Shown here piece after piece: positions 1 to 9,815 of a stretch of 64,000 nt of DNA. Source of the stretch: Pectobacterium brasiliense. GTDB taxonomy: Bacteria; Pseudomonadota; Gammaproteobacteria; Enterobacterales; Enterobacteriaceae. A program made the position numbers and the translations under genes. A model generated the notes under the pieces. The model did no database searches, was not told where the DNA came from, and saw only the letters and a list, made by a program, of their open reading frames with translations. The number at the start of each line of letters is the position of its first letter. Position 1 is the first letter of the stretch. The DNA lies in NCBI RefSeq assembly GCF_016950255.1, contig NZ_JACGFN010000001.1, forward strand, positions 2,542,001 to 2,606,000, read 5' to 3'.

Positions 1-717
1 ATTCAGCAGCGGCAGCACGGCGTCAAAGACTTTCCCGCCGACGTTTTCAAAGTAGATATCGATTCCCTTCGGACAGGCTTGTTTCAGTTGTTCGGCAAAA
101 TCATCCGCCCGGTGGTCGAGGCAAGCATCAAATCCCAGTACTTCAACCGCATAGCGACATTTTTCCGCGCCCCCCGCCACGCCAACAACCCGACAGCCTT
201 TCAATTTCCCGATCTGCCCAACAGTCGCACCAACCGGGCCAGTCGCGGCAGCCACCACCAGCGTTTCACCCGCTTTAGGCTGTCCGATATCCGTTAGCCC
301 CATATACGCAGTGAAGCCCGGCATACCCAGCACGCCCAACGCATAGGAAGGATTTGTCGGCGACTGACCCAGATTGGTTAATCCTTTGCCGTCGGAAATC
401 GCATAATCCTGCCAGCCGCTGAAGGACAGCACCCAATCGCCGGTCTGATAATCCGGGTGTTTTGATTCCACCACGCGGCTGATTGTCCCGCCTACCATCA
501 CGTCATTCAGTTCAACGGGTTTAGCATAAGAAGGGGCGTCGCTCATACGGCCACGCATATAAGGGTCAAGGGAGAGAAACACCGTACGCAGCAGGATATG
601 CCCTGAATCGACCTGTGGGACAGGCTGCTGTTCCAGACGAAAAGTCTCTAATGTTGGCGCGCCGTGCGGGCGCTGAGCCAGAACCACACGGCGGTTAATT
701 TGATCGGTTTGCGGCAT
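1..717 (-). CDS. curA: NADP-dependent oxidoreductase, CurA/YncB type (partial, 3' end off window)
   Basis: This frame encodes the first 239 residues of a zinc-independent medium-chain reductase of the CurA (curcumin/dihydrocurcumin reductase, formerly YncB) family, which uses NADPH to reduce alkenal or alkenone double bonds in the cytoplasm. The N-terminal catalytic domain is complete. The nucleotide-binding Rossmann turn AAATGPVGATVGQ lies at about residues 156-168. The start is fixed by a GGAGG ribosome site six bases upstream of the ATG. Family members are about 345 residues, so roughly the last third is cut off by the window edge. Orthology is judged by resemblance, and the natural substrate is not known. 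Confidence 0.85.
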   Translation of the reverse strand, partial: MPQTDQINRRVVLAQRPHGAPTLETFRLEQQPVPQVDSGHILLRTVFLSLDPYMRGRMSDAPSYAKPVELNDVMVGGTISRVVESKHPDYQTGDWVLSFSGWQDYAISDGKGLTNLGQSPTNPSYALGVLGMPGFTAYMGLTDIGQPKAGETLVVAAATGPVGATVGQIGKLKGCRVVGVAGGAEKCRYAVEVLGFDACLDHRADDFAEQLKQACPKGIDIYFENVGGKVFDAVLPLLN

Positions 718-811
718 AATATCCTCCGTTAAACAAAGCGTGTTGATAAAATCACTTCGTTAACAATAGGATCTGTTCTTTCATCTGGCTACGCAAACCG
801 TGCGGCGTTCA

Positions 812-1318
812 TTATGCCGTTTTGCTTTTTTCGTAACGCGACATGCGATCCAGATACCCCATGACCAGTGCAGACAGCACAAACGTCAAATGGATAATCA
901 CGTACCACATCAGCTTGTTATCCGGGATATTACGGGCATCCATGAACACACGCAGCAGATGGATGGACGAGATAGCGACAATCGAGGCGGCAACTTTATT
1001 TTTCAGCGAGCCGGAATCCATCTTACCGAGCCAGTTCAGCTTTTCTCTGCCTTTGGAGATATCCAGCGCCGAGACAAAGTTCTCGTAACCGGACAGCATA
1101 ACCATCACCAGCAATCCGCCGACCAGCGTCATATCGATGAGTGACAGCAGCACCAGCACCAAATCTGCTTCAGCGATATCCAGGATATTAGGCAGGACGT
1201 GGAACACCTCCTGGAAAAACTTGATCGCCAGCGCCAGCAACCCCAGCGATAGCCCGAGATAAACGGGGGCAAGCAGCCAGCGCGATGAGTACATCAGATT
1301 CTCAATAAAACGTTCCAT
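812..1318 (-). CDS. yqhA: UPF0114 family membrane protein YqhA
   Basis: A 168-residue integral membrane protein with three or four hydrophobic segments (about residues 15-35, 50-75, 110-130 and 138-155). Its length and sequence match the enterobacterial YqhA/UPF0114 family, whose biochemical role is unknown. It is transcribed in the same direction as the curA-like gene, with about 94 bases between its stop and that gene's start, but nothing in the sequence shows co-transcription. The divergent neighbour is rhaT. No catalytic motif is visible. Confidence 0.85.
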   Translation of the reverse strand: MERFIENLMYSSRWLLAPVYLGLSLGLLALAIKFFQEVFHVLPNILDIAEADLVLVLLSLIDMTLVGGLLVMVMLSGYENFVSALDISKGREKLNWLGKMDSGSLKNKVAASIVAISSIHLLRVFMDARNIPDNKLMWYVIIHLTFVLSALVMGYLDRMSRYEKSKTA

Positions 1319-1643
1319 AACTCACTATATGCAGGTGGAAAAGAGGGAAATAATAGCGAAAAGTCCTGCGGTGGTGTTAATCAATTCTTGAGCAGAATGC
1401 ACCATTTACAGAATGCTCTGCCCTGTCTTGCCCTCAACGATGATTTCCGTGTTTTGTGATCGGACCGGCCCCCACCTTCAAACCGATGCCGTCCTCCTGC
1501 CGCTCGTGGCACGCATCTGAAGGTTCACCCTTTTTCACCTTCCTACACTGTCTAGCGCCAGCAGGTCTGGCAGCAATCATACACTGCACTCTACATTCAG
1601 AGCCGAATACAGGCTTACCACAAAATAAAACAAGGGGTTACGC
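1319..1643. promoter_or_regulatory. Intergenic region with the presumed rhaT promoter
   Basis: The 325-base gap between divergent yqhA and rhaT should hold the rhaT promoter. An imperfectly explained inverted pair GAAGGT (1519-1524) and ACCTTC (1537-1542) lies just upstream of a TACACT hexamer. The same hexamer sits at the predicted -10 position of rhaB. A single CRP half-site (TGTGA) occurs near 1457 without a matching second half. RhaS half-sites are expected here from E. coli but I cannot place them with confidence. The AAGGGG ribosome site for rhaT is seven bases before its ATG. Confidence 0.35.
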
Positions 1644-2678
1644 ATGAGCGATCCTATTTTCCTTGGTATTTTCTGGCACTTCATCGGAGCGGCCAGCGCG
1701 GCCTGCTTCTATGCACCGTTTAAGCAGGTCAAAAACTGGTCGTGGGAAACCATGTGGTCACTGGGCGGATTTTTCTCGTGGATTATCCTGCCCTGGTGCA
1801 TCAGTTGGTGGCTACTGCCTGACTTTTGGCGTTATTACGGTTCATTCGATATGGCGACCCTACTCCCCGTCTTTCTCTTCGGCGCGATGTGGGGGATCGG
1901 CAATATCAACTACGGCCTGACGATGCGCTACCTTGGCATGTCGATGGGCATCGGTATCGCCATCGGCGTGACGCTGATTATCGGCACGCTGATGACGCCC
2001 GTCCTGCAAGGCAAGTTCTCCATTCTGTTTGGCTCGGCAGGCGGACGCATGACGTTACTGGGCGTGCTGGTCGCAGTCATTGGTGTCGCGATTGTCAGCT
2101 ATGCCGGTTTACTGAAAGAGCGTGCGCTCGGTATTCGCGCCGAGGAATTCAACCTGAAAAAAGGGCTGATTCTGGCCGTGATGTGCGGCATCTTCTCCGC
2201 AGGAATGTCCTTTGCGATGGATGCTGCGAAACCCATGCACACCGCAGCACAAGAGCTGGGGATCAGTGCACTGTATGTCGCACTTCCCAGCTACGTGGTG
2301 ATTATGGGCGGCGGTGCCATTGTCAATCTGGGTTTCTGCTTCATCCGGCTGGCGACCTGCAAGGGCATTTCATTAAAAGCCGATCTGGCACAGGCCAAAC
2401 CGTTGCTGATTGCCAACGCGCTCTTCGCCATTCTGGGCGGCGTCATGTGGTATTTGCAGTTCTTCTTTTATGCCTGGGGACACGCCAATATCCCAGCCGA
2501 TTACACCTACATCAGTTGGATGCTGCACATGAGCTTCTACGTACTGTGTGGCGGTATCGTCGGGTTACTATTTAAAGAGTGGAAGGCCGTTGGCCAGAAA
2601 CCGGTGCGTATGCTGGTACTCGGCTGCGTGGTCATTATTCTGGCGGCGAATATCGTCGGGTTAGGAATGGCCGCGTAA
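1644..2678 (+). CDS. rhaT: L-rhamnose/proton symporter RhaT
   Basis: RhaT imports L-rhamnose with a proton across the inner membrane, feeding the rhaBAD catabolic genes further right. The 344-residue product has about ten hydrophobic membrane segments and matches E. coli RhaT in length and throughout its sequence. The ATG has a good AAGGGG ribosome site. In E. coli rhaT lies beside rhaR. Here the two are about 7.5 kb apart, with a peptide ABC operon and a toxin-antitoxin pair between them. A long perfect inverted repeat follows the gene. Confidence 0.95.
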   Translation: MSDPIFLGIFWHFIGAASAACFYAPFKQVKNWSWETMWSLGGFFSWIILPWCISWWLLPDFWRYYGSFDMATLLPVFLFGAMWGIGNINYGLTMRYLGMSMGIGIAIGVTLIIGTLMTPVLQGKFSILFGSAGGRMTLLGVLVAVIGVAIVSYAGLLKERALGIRAEEFNLKKGLILAVMCGIFSAGMSFAMDAAKPMHTAAQELGISALYVALPSYVVIMGGGAIVNLGFCFIRLATCKGISLKADLAQAKPLLIANALFAILGGVMWYLQFFFYAWGHANIPADYTYISWMLHMSFYVLCGGIVGLLFKEWKAVGQKPVRMLVLGCVVIILAANIVGLGMAA

Positions 2679-2687
2679 GCGTTCTAT

Positions 2688-2728
2688 CATCGCGTTCGGT
2701 GCCACCAAAACAAGCACCGAACGCGATG
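2688..2728. repeat. 15-bp perfect inverted repeat after rhaT (probable transcript-end hairpin)
   Basis: CATCGCGTTCGGTGC at 2688-2702 is exactly complementary to 2714-2728, with an 11-base loop. It starts ten bases after the rhaT stop. It lacks a downstream T tract, so it may stabilise the 3' end of the message or act with Rho, not as a classic intrinsic terminator. Confidence 0.6.
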
Positions 2729-2840
2729 GCAATACATTCATATTATCGCCTCTCTGTACCAACATGCCTAACTCTCGTTGTTATACCAAACAAGAGACAA
2801 TGAAGAGTGGGTAACATCAGAGGTGTTTTTTCTGAGAAGT

Positions 2841-2870
2841 AAAAACGCCCTGAGGGTACCTCAAGGCGTT
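2841..2870 (-). terminator. Intrinsic terminator downstream of yagU
   Basis: AACGCC (2844-2849) pairs with GGCGTT (2865-2870), and TGAGG (2851-2855) pairs with CCTCA (2859-2863), around a three-base loop. Read leftward the hairpin runs into five T residues. It lies 110 bases beyond the yagU stop, the only leftward gene that could use it. Confidence 0.6.
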
Positions 2871-2980
2871 CTGGAATAGACTTTAATTTTTATGGCTAAC
2901 TTTTTCACGACTCATTAATAGTGCGATACTTAAATAATAAGCATCGCACTATTTCACATTATCTAAAATAAAATCACAGC

Positions 2981-3595
2981 CTATCGTGAAGCACTCAAAG
3001 GAATCTCTGGATCCGGTTCATGAGTCATTCGATTACGTAAATCACGGCGAATAATTTCAATAGACCAGAACCAAATGAGATGGCCTACGATTTCTGATAC
3101 ATGCTCATACCAAGGGAGAACAAAAAGAGATGGCGTAAGCCCCATCAATGGGAACGAAATCATATGGACAAATAATTGAGCCAGCGCACCAGCCAACAGA
3201 CCTTGCCATAATTTTATTTTAGGAAATACTTCTGCAACAACGCAGTAACCTACAGCGAAAACAATAGAGAAAATAATATGCGTCACACCAACCCAATTGA
3301 ATACGTGGCCGGCAAAGGTATAAACCGCCGCATTAGGGTCAACAACCCCAAGCCAATCGCGTAAAAAGATGTAGGGAGGGTTAAGAAAATTACGAGAGCA
3401 ATCAATTTGCTCGGCCGCTCTAATCAGTGATTCTGGTGCACACGCACCGGTAAACATATCAGTGGGACTACGTGGAGGAAGCGGGTTTTCCGCGCCCCAC
3501 TTAACGAAAGATGAAACAATACCTGCAATCAAACCGATAAAAGCAGCTAATCCATAGCGTCTCCGAGAGGGAGATGTTTGTTCAAAGAAGTTCAT
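2981..3595 (-). CDS. yagU: YagU family inner-membrane protein (DUF1440)
   Basis: A 204-residue membrane protein nearly identical in layout to E. coli YagU, an inner-membrane protein linked to acid resistance. It has a conserved [15 protein letters not shown] start and a first membrane segment at about residues 15-35. A periplasmic Cys-containing loop follows, then two or three further segments (about 100-125, 130-150 and 160-180). The C-terminal HEPDPEIPL tail also matches. It stands alone, with long intergenic regions on both sides. Molecular function is not established. Confidence 0.9.
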   Translation of the reverse strand: MNFFEQTSPSRRRYGLAAFIGLIAGIVSSFVKWGAENPLPPRSPTDMFTGACAPESLIRAAEQIDCSRNFLNPPYIFLRDWLGVVDPNAAVYTFAGHVFNWVGVTHIIFSIVFAVGYCVVAEVFPKIKLWQGLLAGALAQLFVHMISFPLMGLTPSLFVLPWYEHVSEIVGHLIWFWSIEIIRRDLRNRMTHEPDPEIPLSASR

Positions 3596-4334
3596 TTTTT
3601 TACCAATCTAACCATTAAAGGTTATAGTCTTACATAGACATCATGTACTTATAAAGAGGTTAATTGATATATAGAACAATCTCTCTAGGTTATTTTGTTA
3701 TTAGGAACATCGTTTTAAATTTTATAAAAATAAAAAGAAGAAATCATGCGTTTATTTTTTGTGAAACTTTTATTCAATCATTGAAAAACCAGATTCTCTA
3801 ACGTGCCCGAAATGTATATCCCAAATGATGCGAAAGAATAATAATTAACCAATAATATTATCAATAAGAAATAGACTGGTTATTTTTTTGTGAAAGAATA
3901 ACAGTTCAGTCACTCATCCTCTCGCCTTGCATCCCTCTCACTCAGAATATTTTCTCACCTCAGCAAAAGCTGATATTCATTTTCGGTTGTTCGAGGGGGA
4001 TGAAAAATCCAGCACGCTTCATTATCGCTTGTTTCTTAATCAACGGCGAATCAATCCGGGCGCTGATGTTCCTCACGCCCCTGTAGCGATAGGCAATCCC
4101 CCTGTCGCGGAGGCGTAGCAACAGGTACTTCAATCAATAGTCGTGATAAAAGCGGGCATCACACTGAGTTTCAAGCAGAAACCTCACTCATCAGCGAATG
4201 TAACAACCTTTCGCATATATATTTTTATGGAATTGAAAATCAATTTTTATTCTTTTACATGCATAAGGCCACCCTTTAGAGTAGCGAAAAGACCGCCGTG
4301 TATGGCCTCATGTCATTGGTAAGGGACACAGGGA
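3596..4334. other. 739-base intergenic region, no gene supported
   Basis: The left half (about 3600-3900) is strongly AT-rich. The right half is of ordinary composition and should contain the promoter of the peptide ABC operon. A 63-codon TTG-started frame at 3927-4118 has no ribosome site and no recognisable similarity. I see no RNA gene or clear operator here. Confidence 0.4.
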
Positions 4335-5948
4335 ATGGAAAAAAATCATCCGCAAGTTACAACTCTCGCCGCAGGGTTACTCTCGTTACTGTTTGCATTC
4401 AACCCCGGCGCATACGCGGCGGAAACCGGTGAAAAACCGGTGTCTGGCGGTATTCTGAATGTTGGATTGGGCAGCGATACGCCGATTATCGACCCACACA
4501 TTACGGCCTACGGTGTTACCGCGCTGATTGCGCGTAACGTGGTGGATTCACTGGTAGGACAGGCGGAAGATAACCGCTTTACGCCCTGGCTGGCGGAAAG
4601 CTGGAAAATTAACGACAACAACACCGAGTACACCTTCCACCTGCGCAAGGACGTGACGTTCAGCGACGGCACCAAGCTGGATGCGGAAGCGGTGAAATAC
4701 AACATCGAACGTATTCTCGATCCGAAAACCACCTCCAGCTACGCGAAATCGCTGTTAGGTCCTATCGATAAGATCTCAACGCCGGATGATTATACGATTG
4801 TGCTTCACTACAGCTCACCGTTTGCGGCGCTGTTACAAGGCCTGAGCCTGCCGTATCTGGGCATTCAATCACCGACGTATCTGAAGAAAACACCAAACAC
4901 TAGCACCACCGTGGTAGGTTCCGGTCCGTTTATTCTCGATTCCTTTGTGAAAGGCAGCGGCAGCAAGCTGACGAAACGTCCTGATTACAACTGGGGACCG
5001 GGTTATGCCAAGCACACGGGTCCAGCCTATCTCGATGGTCTGGTGTTCAAATATCTGCCTGAAGCGTCGGTTCGCCTCGGCGCACTGAGCAGCGGGCAGA
5101 TTCAGGCGATTGACGCCGTACCACCGGCTAATTTCCCGACGGTGAAACGCAATCCGAAGCTGGAAGTGATCACCTATGAGAACCCGGGCGTTAACCGTGT
5201 ACTCTATCTCAACACCACCAAAGGCCCTTTCCAGGATGTCGCGGTGCGTAAGGCATTCCAGAGCGCGGTGGATACCAACGCAGCGGTGAAAGTTGCCTTC
5301 TTCGGTACGCTGAAAGCCGCCGATAACGTTCTTGGCCCGGCCACGCTGTACTACGATCCGAGCGTTGCATCCCGCTGGGGCTTTGATGTGAAAAAAGCCA
5401 ACGAACTGCTGGATAACGCAGGCTGGAAACAGAAAGACGGCGAAGGCTTCCGAACCAAAGATGGCCAACGCCTGAGCGTCAGCTTCGTTTACGCCTCAAC
5501 CAACGTTGAAGCTGCGGATGTCGCGCTGTTCCAGGCGGTGCAATATCAAGTGAAGCAGGCAGGCTTCGAAGTCAAACTGACGCCGGTTGATGCAGGTGAG
5601 TTCACCACGCGCACCAATGCCAACGAGTACGATATCGCTTCTAACTTCTTCGTACGTGCAGAGCCGGATATTCTGCGTACCGTCTTCGATTCAGCCTATG
5701 CACCACCGAACGGCAACAACTTTACGCGTATCAGCGTACTGAATGACAAGCTGAGAAAAGCCATCGGCGCAGGCGAAGCAGAACGTAAACAGCTGTATAG
5801 CGAAATACAGCGTGAGGTCATCGATCAAGCGTATGTTGTTCCGCTGTATATTCCTGCCTACCAACTCGGCCTGTCCAAACAGGTACAGGGCATAAGCTGG
5901 GCCACCAACGCAAAACCGAACTTCTATGATGTCTGGATTAAACGTTAA
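4335..5948 (+). CDS. Peptide ABC transporter, periplasmic substrate-binding protein (SBP_bac_5)
   Basis: A 537-residue exported binding protein of the DppA/OppA/NikA family that should capture an oligopeptide or similar ligand in the periplasm and deliver it to the two permeases encoded next. Residues 1-29 form a signal peptide with a type I cleavage site at about AYA-AE. The mature part has the family's opening (GGILNVGLGSDTP), and WLAESWKINDNNTEYTFHLR is a recognisable family signature near residues 84-103. It is the first gene of a four-gene operon and overlaps the next gene by 23 bases. The exact ligand cannot be told from sequence. Position between rhaT and rhaSR does not by itself imply a sugar substrate. 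Confidence 0.88.
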   Translation: MEKNHPQVTTLAAGLLSLLFAFNPGAYAAETGEKPVSGGILNVGLGSDTPIIDPHITAYGVTALIARNVVDSLVGQAEDNRFTPWLAESWKINDNNTEYTFHLRKDVTFSDGTKLDAEAVKYNIERILDPKTTSSYAKSLLGPIDKISTPDDYTIVLHYSSPFAALLQGLSLPYLGIQSPTYLKKTPNTSTTVVGSGPFILDSFVKGSGSKLTKRPDYNWGPGYAKHTGPAYLDGLVFKYLPEASVRLGALSSGQIQAIDAVPPANFPTVKRNPKLEVITYENPGVNRVLYLNTTKGPFQDVAVRKAFQSAVDTNAAVKVAFFGTLKAADNVLGPATLYYDPSVASRWGFDVKKANELLDNAGWKQKDGEGFRTKDGQRLSVSFVYASTNVEAADVALFQAVQYQVKQAGFEVKLTPVDAGEFTTRTNANEYDIASNFFVRAEPDILRTVFDSAYAPPNGNNFTRISVLNDKLRKAIGAGEAERKQLYSEIQREVIDQAYVVPLYIPAYQLGLSKQVQGISWATNAKPNFYDVWIKR

Positions 5949-6885
5949 TCTGTACGCGATAGGTAAACGTCTTTTCACCATTCTGGCTGTGCTCTGGGGC
6001 GCAGCCACATTGACGTTTATTGCTGTCAAACTGATCCCCGGCGATCCAGTCGCCATTCTTAGCGGCGGCGATAACGTGGTAGACGAAGCCTATCGCGCCG
6101 TACTCATCAAACAATTTGGACTCGACCAGCCGCTGTGGGTGCAATACCTGCGCTACTGCGGACAGGCGCTACAGGGTGATTTTGGCGTCAGCTATCTTTA
6201 CCGCCTGCCAGTCGGCAGCGTGATTAGCGATGCGATGCATGAAACGCTACCATTGGCGCTCGGCGGCTTGATTCTGGCGCTGCTCCTTGCCATCACCAGC
6301 GCGCTGCTGACCGCAGGCCGCTATGGTGTCATGCGTACCACCGTGTCCTGGCTGGAACTCACGCTGCTTAGCACGCCGGTCTACTGGATTGGTATCGTTC
6401 TGCTAAGCCTGTTCAGTTTTCGTCTGCAATGGTTTCCGGTCACTGGCAACGATGGCGTCATGTCGCTAGTACTGCCCGTCATCACGCTGAGCCTACCGAT
6501 TGCCGCTATTTTGAGTCAGGTACTGCGCGACGGTCTGGAAGATGCACTCTCCCAGCCGTTCTCGCTCACCGTGCGCACACGCGGCGTCAGCGAAATCCGA
6601 CTGCGTTTTCGCCACGGTTTACGCCACGCGGCGCTGGCCGCCTCAACGCTGACCGGCACGCTGCTGGCAAGCGTACTCGGCGGCTCCGTGCTGACCGAAA
6701 CCGTCTTTGGCCGCGCGGGTATCGGGCAGGTCACGCTGAGCGCAATTGAAAACCGCGACATGCCGCTGGTGTTGGGCGTCGTCATGCTGTCCGCATTCCT
6801 GTTCGTCGTTATCAACCTGCTGGTGGATGCGCTGTACCTCATTATCGATCCCCGCTTACGCAAGAAGGCGAGCGCCCATGAGTAG
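5926..6885 (+). CDS. Peptide ABC transporter permease (DppB/OppB type)
   Basis: A 319-residue inner-membrane permease with about six membrane segments, the conserved IPGDPV periplasmic motif near residues 38-43, and the EAA-type cytoplasmic loop (VRTRGVSEIRLRFRHGLR) near residues 214-231 that contacts the ATPase. The ATG chosen overlaps the binding-protein gene by 23 bases, and a second in-frame ATG follows directly, so the start is uncertain by one codon. It pairs with the following permease as the membrane channel. Confidence 0.87.
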   Translation: MMSGLNVNLYAIGKRLFTILAVLWGAATLTFIAVKLIPGDPVAILSGGDNVVDEAYRAVLIKQFGLDQPLWVQYLRYCGQALQGDFGVSYLYRLPVGSVISDAMHETLPLALGGLILALLLAITSALLTAGRYGVMRTTVSWLELTLLSTPVYWIGIVLLSLFSFRLQWFPVTGNDGVMSLVLPVITLSLPIAAILSQVLRDGLEDALSQPFSLTVRTRGVSEIRLRFRHGLRHAALAASTLTGTLLASVLGGSVLTETVFGRAGIGQVTLSAIENRDMPLVLGVVMLSAFLFVVINLLVDALYLIIDPRLRKKASAHE

Positions 6886-7744
6886 TGAACCGATGCCCTT
6901 CACGCAGACGCCCTCAAGAAAAACCTATCGCAGTCCGTGGCTGAGCACGGCGACGTTGCTGCCTGCGGCTATCGTTTTCCTGCTGGCGCTGGCGGTCTTT
7001 TTCCCCTCGCTGTTTACCAGCCGTACCGCCGACGAAATGGATATGGGTGCGGTATTCCAGTCGCCGAATAGCACTTACTGGTTTGGCACCGATCAGCTGG
7101 GACGTGACATTTTTTCCCGCATCGTTCACGGCACCTCGCTGTCGCTGGGGATTGGCGTCGGCGCGATGCTGATCGCCTGCTTCGGCGGCGTGCTGTTTGG
7201 CACGCTGTCGGTGCTCGCGCCGCTGCGCATCCGGCAGGTTCTGGTGCGCCTGCTGGACATCATGCTGGCGTTTCCCGATCTGCTGCTGGCATTGCTGGTG
7301 ATCGCCGTCCTGGGACGCGGACCTGAAAATACCATGCTGGCCGTTGGTCTGGCGGGGATTGCTGGCTATGCGCGTTTGATTCGTTCTCAGGTGCTGCAAG
7401 TCAGGCTATCCGGCTATGTCGAGCACGCGATTGCGCTGGGTGAACACCCACTGTATATCGTTTTCCGCCACATCATTCCCAATACGCTGCGCCCGTTGCT
7501 GATTGTCGCCACCATTGGCGTCGGCCACGCGGTACTGTCCGCCTCGGCGCTGAGCTTTCTCGGATTGGGCGTCGTCCCACCGACCGCCGAATGGGGCGCG
7601 CTACTAGCTGACGGACGCAACTTCCTTGATATCGCGCCGTGGGTCAGCCTGCTGCCCGCCAGCGTCGTTGCGCTGTCGGTAATTTCCATCACGCTGCTGG
7701 GACGTCGTTTACAGGCCATTTTGGCAAAAGGAGAGGCACGATGA
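6878..7744 (+). CDS. Peptide ABC transporter permease (DppC/OppC type)
   Basis: A 288-residue permease, the second channel subunit. It has an N-terminal membrane segment (about residues 22-45) and the TDQLGRDIFSRIVHGTSLSL signature of DppC/OppC proteins near residues 69-88. The EAA loop region lies near residues 185-210. The ATG at 6878 overlaps the preceding gene by eight bases. A longer reading frame upstream is only a shadow of that gene. The stop overlaps the ATPase start (ATGA), so the operon is tightly coupled. Confidence 0.87.
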   Translation: MSSEPMPFTQTPSRKTYRSPWLSTATLLPAAIVFLLALAVFFPSLFTSRTADEMDMGAVFQSPNSTYWFGTDQLGRDIFSRIVHGTSLSLGIGVGAMLIACFGGVLFGTLSVLAPLRIRQVLVRLLDIMLAFPDLLLALLVIAVLGRGPENTMLAVGLAGIAGYARLIRSQVLQVRLSGYVEHAIALGEHPLYIVFRHIIPNTLRPLLIVATIGVGHAVLSASALSFLGLGVVPPTAEWGALLADGRNFLDIAPWVSLLPASVVALSVISITLLGRRLQAILAKGEAR

Positions 7745-9450
7745 GCCTGAACACACATTCTCACCCCTCTCATTCATCTTCAGAAACGTCCGCAAAAACG
7801 CCGCTGCTGCGCGTAGATGGCCTGAGCGTTACCTTTCCCAATCCTTTCGGCCCCGTTCGTTCGGTTAAAAACCTTTCATTTCAGGTGAATGCCGGAGAAA
7901 TCCTGGCGCTGGTCGGCGAATCGGGTTCAGGGAAATCCGTCACCGCTCGCACGCTGGTGGGTCTGGCTGGGGAAAACGTTGACGTACAGGCAAACGCGAT
8001 TGAGCTCACGCGCCATGATGGCAGCCTGTGTGATTTACGCTATCTGACTGACCGGGATTGGCGGGCGATTCGTGGCCGTGAAATCGGCTTTGTTTTGCAG
8101 GATGCGCTGGTGTCTCTCGACCCGCTACGCAAGATCGGGCAGGAAGTCGCCGAACCCATTCTGACTCATCGCCTGTTGCCTCGCCAGCAGGTTCCTGCAC
8201 GCGTCGCCGAACTCCTGACGAAGGCAGGCATTCCCGATCCAGAGAATCGCGCGGCGCAGTATCCGCATGAGCTGTCCGGCGGGCTGCGTCAGCGTGCGCT
8301 TATCGCTTCCGCGCTGGCGGCGGGTCCACAGTTGCTGATTGCCGACGAACCCACCACCGCGCTCGACGCCACGGTGCAAAAGCAGGTGCTAAAAGTCTTC
8401 ACGGCATTGGCGCAGGCAGGGCACGGCGTTTTATTGATCACCCACGATCTTGCCGTCGTCGCAGAGGTGGCAGATCGTGTCATCGTGATGCAGCAAGGAT
8501 CGCTGGTTGAAGGCGGTGAGGCGAAGCAGATCCTGTCCGCACCGACGCATCCCTACACCCGCAAGCTGCTGGCGGCGATCCCGACCGCGTCTACCCGTGG
8601 AAAATGGCTGGCTGGTGCGGACCCGTTACAAAGTGGCATTGCACCGTCACCCGCTTCTTTGGCAGCCAATCACACCAACACCGACGACACCATTGCACTC
8701 ACGGCAGATCGGATTGCGGTGTCGTTCAAGCGCCCAGACGGTAGCCGAATGCAGGCCGTCAATCAGGTCTCTCTCCAGATCAAACGCGGAGAAACACTGG
8801 GCATCGTCGGGGAATCCGGTTCGGGGAAAACCACGCTGGGCAAAGTCATTCTGGCGCTGCAAAAGCCAGACAGCGGGGAAGTCCGACTCGCGGACAATGC
8901 CTGGAGCACATTAACGGAACGCGAACGCCGACCGCTGCGCGCACGCATTCAGACGATCACACAGGATCCGCTTAGCTCGTTCGATCCGCAATTTACCGTC
9001 GCCCAGATTCTAAATCAGCCGCTGCGTTTGCGCCGCGATTTGAGCGACGATGAGAAGCAGCGGCGCATGCTGACGCTGCTCGAGTATGTCGGCTTGACGC
9101 CCGACCTGCTGAGCCGCCGTCCAAGAGCGTTGTCCGGTGGGCAACGTCAGCGCGTCTCCATCGCACAGGCGCTGGCTTCAGAACCCGAGATTCTGATCTG
9201 CGACGAACCGGTATCAGCGCTGGACGTCACCACACAGGCGCAGGTGCTGGATTTGCTGGTGGCGTTACAACGCCAACTGGGGCTAACAATGCTGTTCATC
9301 TCCCACGATCTGGGCGTGGTACAGCATATGAGCCACCGCATCGCGGTCATGAAAGACGGGGATATCGTAGAAACAGGGCCGGTCGAGCAGATCTTCAATC
9401 AGCCGCAGCACCCTTACACCCGCCTGTTGCTTTCAACGGTGGCGGAATAG
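7741..9450 (+). CDS. Peptide ABC transporter ATPase, two fused ATP-binding domains
   Basis: A 569-residue protein holding two complete ABC ATPase domains, so one gene replaces the separate DppD and DppF subunits. Domain 1 has Walker A GESGSGKS at residues 59-66 and a signature LSGGLRQR. Domain 2 has GESGSGKT at about residues 358-365 and LSGGQRQR from about residue 465. The oligopeptide-type C-terminal extension (HPYTRKLL, HPYTRLLL) follows each domain. The ATG at 7741 overlaps the permease stop and has an AAAGGAG ribosome site. Fused ATPases of this kind are known (for example YejF and GsiA). Confidence 0.92.
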   Translation: MSLNTHSHPSHSSSETSAKTPLLRVDGLSVTFPNPFGPVRSVKNLSFQVNAGEILALVGESGSGKSVTARTLVGLAGENVDVQANAIELTRHDGSLCDLRYLTDRDWRAIRGREIGFVLQDALVSLDPLRKIGQEVAEPILTHRLLPRQQVPARVAELLTKAGIPDPENRAAQYPHELSGGLRQRALIASALAAGPQLLIADEPTTALDATVQKQVLKVFTALAQAGHGVLLITHDLAVVAEVADRVIVMQQGSLVEGGEAKQILSAPTHPYTRKLLAAIPTASTRGKWLAGADPLQSGIAPSPASLAANHTNTDDTIALTADRIAVSFKRPDGSRMQAVNQVSLQIKRGETLGIVGESGSGKTTLGKVILALQKPDSGEVRLADNAWSTLTERERRPLRARIQTITQDPLSSFDPQFTVAQILNQPLRLRRDLSDDEKQRRMLTLLEYVGLTPDLLSRRPRALSGGQRQRVSIAQALASEPEILICDEPVSALDVTTQAQVLDLLVALQRQLGLTMLFISHDLGVVQHMSHRIAVMKDGDIVETGPVEQIFNQPQHPYTRLLLSTVAE

Positions 9451-9509
9451 CGCTGTTGACATGTAGTGGCACGCTGAATTTGGCGAATGGGTAATCTCAG
9501 AGGACAAAA

Positions 9510-9815
9510 TTAAGGGTTTTGGTAACCCGCTTCTTTTTGATGCTTAACGGTCAGTATCACCACTCTGTCAGTCAGTTCATCATGACGGTAAAGCATCACG
9601 TATCCGCTGCTGCCGAATTCGATCACCAGTTCCTGATATTCAAGAGGGAGATGTTCAACGGGTCGTCCGATATTCGGCAGCGCTTCTAACTGACGAATGC
9701 CCTGAATCAAAACTTCAGCGGCCTTTTTCGCAGCCAGCGCATTTTTGTTTTTTAAAAAATCCTGCAGACGCTGCAAATCACGTCTTGCGCGTTATGAAAC
9801 AATCACTTGTGGCAT
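9510..9815 (-). pseudogene. RelE/ParE-family toxin with nonsense codon 8
   Basis: The natural start appears to be the ATG at 9813-9815, which overlaps the antitoxin stop. The frame then reads MPQVIVS, a TAA stop at 9792-9794, and continues as RARRDLQRLQDF and onward through a normal ParE/RelE fold to 9510. Family members usually have Glu at the stop position, so GAA to TAA is the likely change. Translation could in principle restart at a TTG (9776), giving 88 residues without the first beta strand. The body retains GRPV and a YVMLYRHDE-like strand typical of active toxins. Probably inactive. Confidence 0.7.

Noticed and set aside
1456..1647. 63-codon frame upstream of rhaT
   Set aside because: Overlaps the expected promoter and the rhaT start; no ribosome site.
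3927..4118. 63-codon TTG-started frame upstream of the peptide ABC operon
   Set aside because: No ribosome site, no similarity, low-complexity composition; treated as intergenic.
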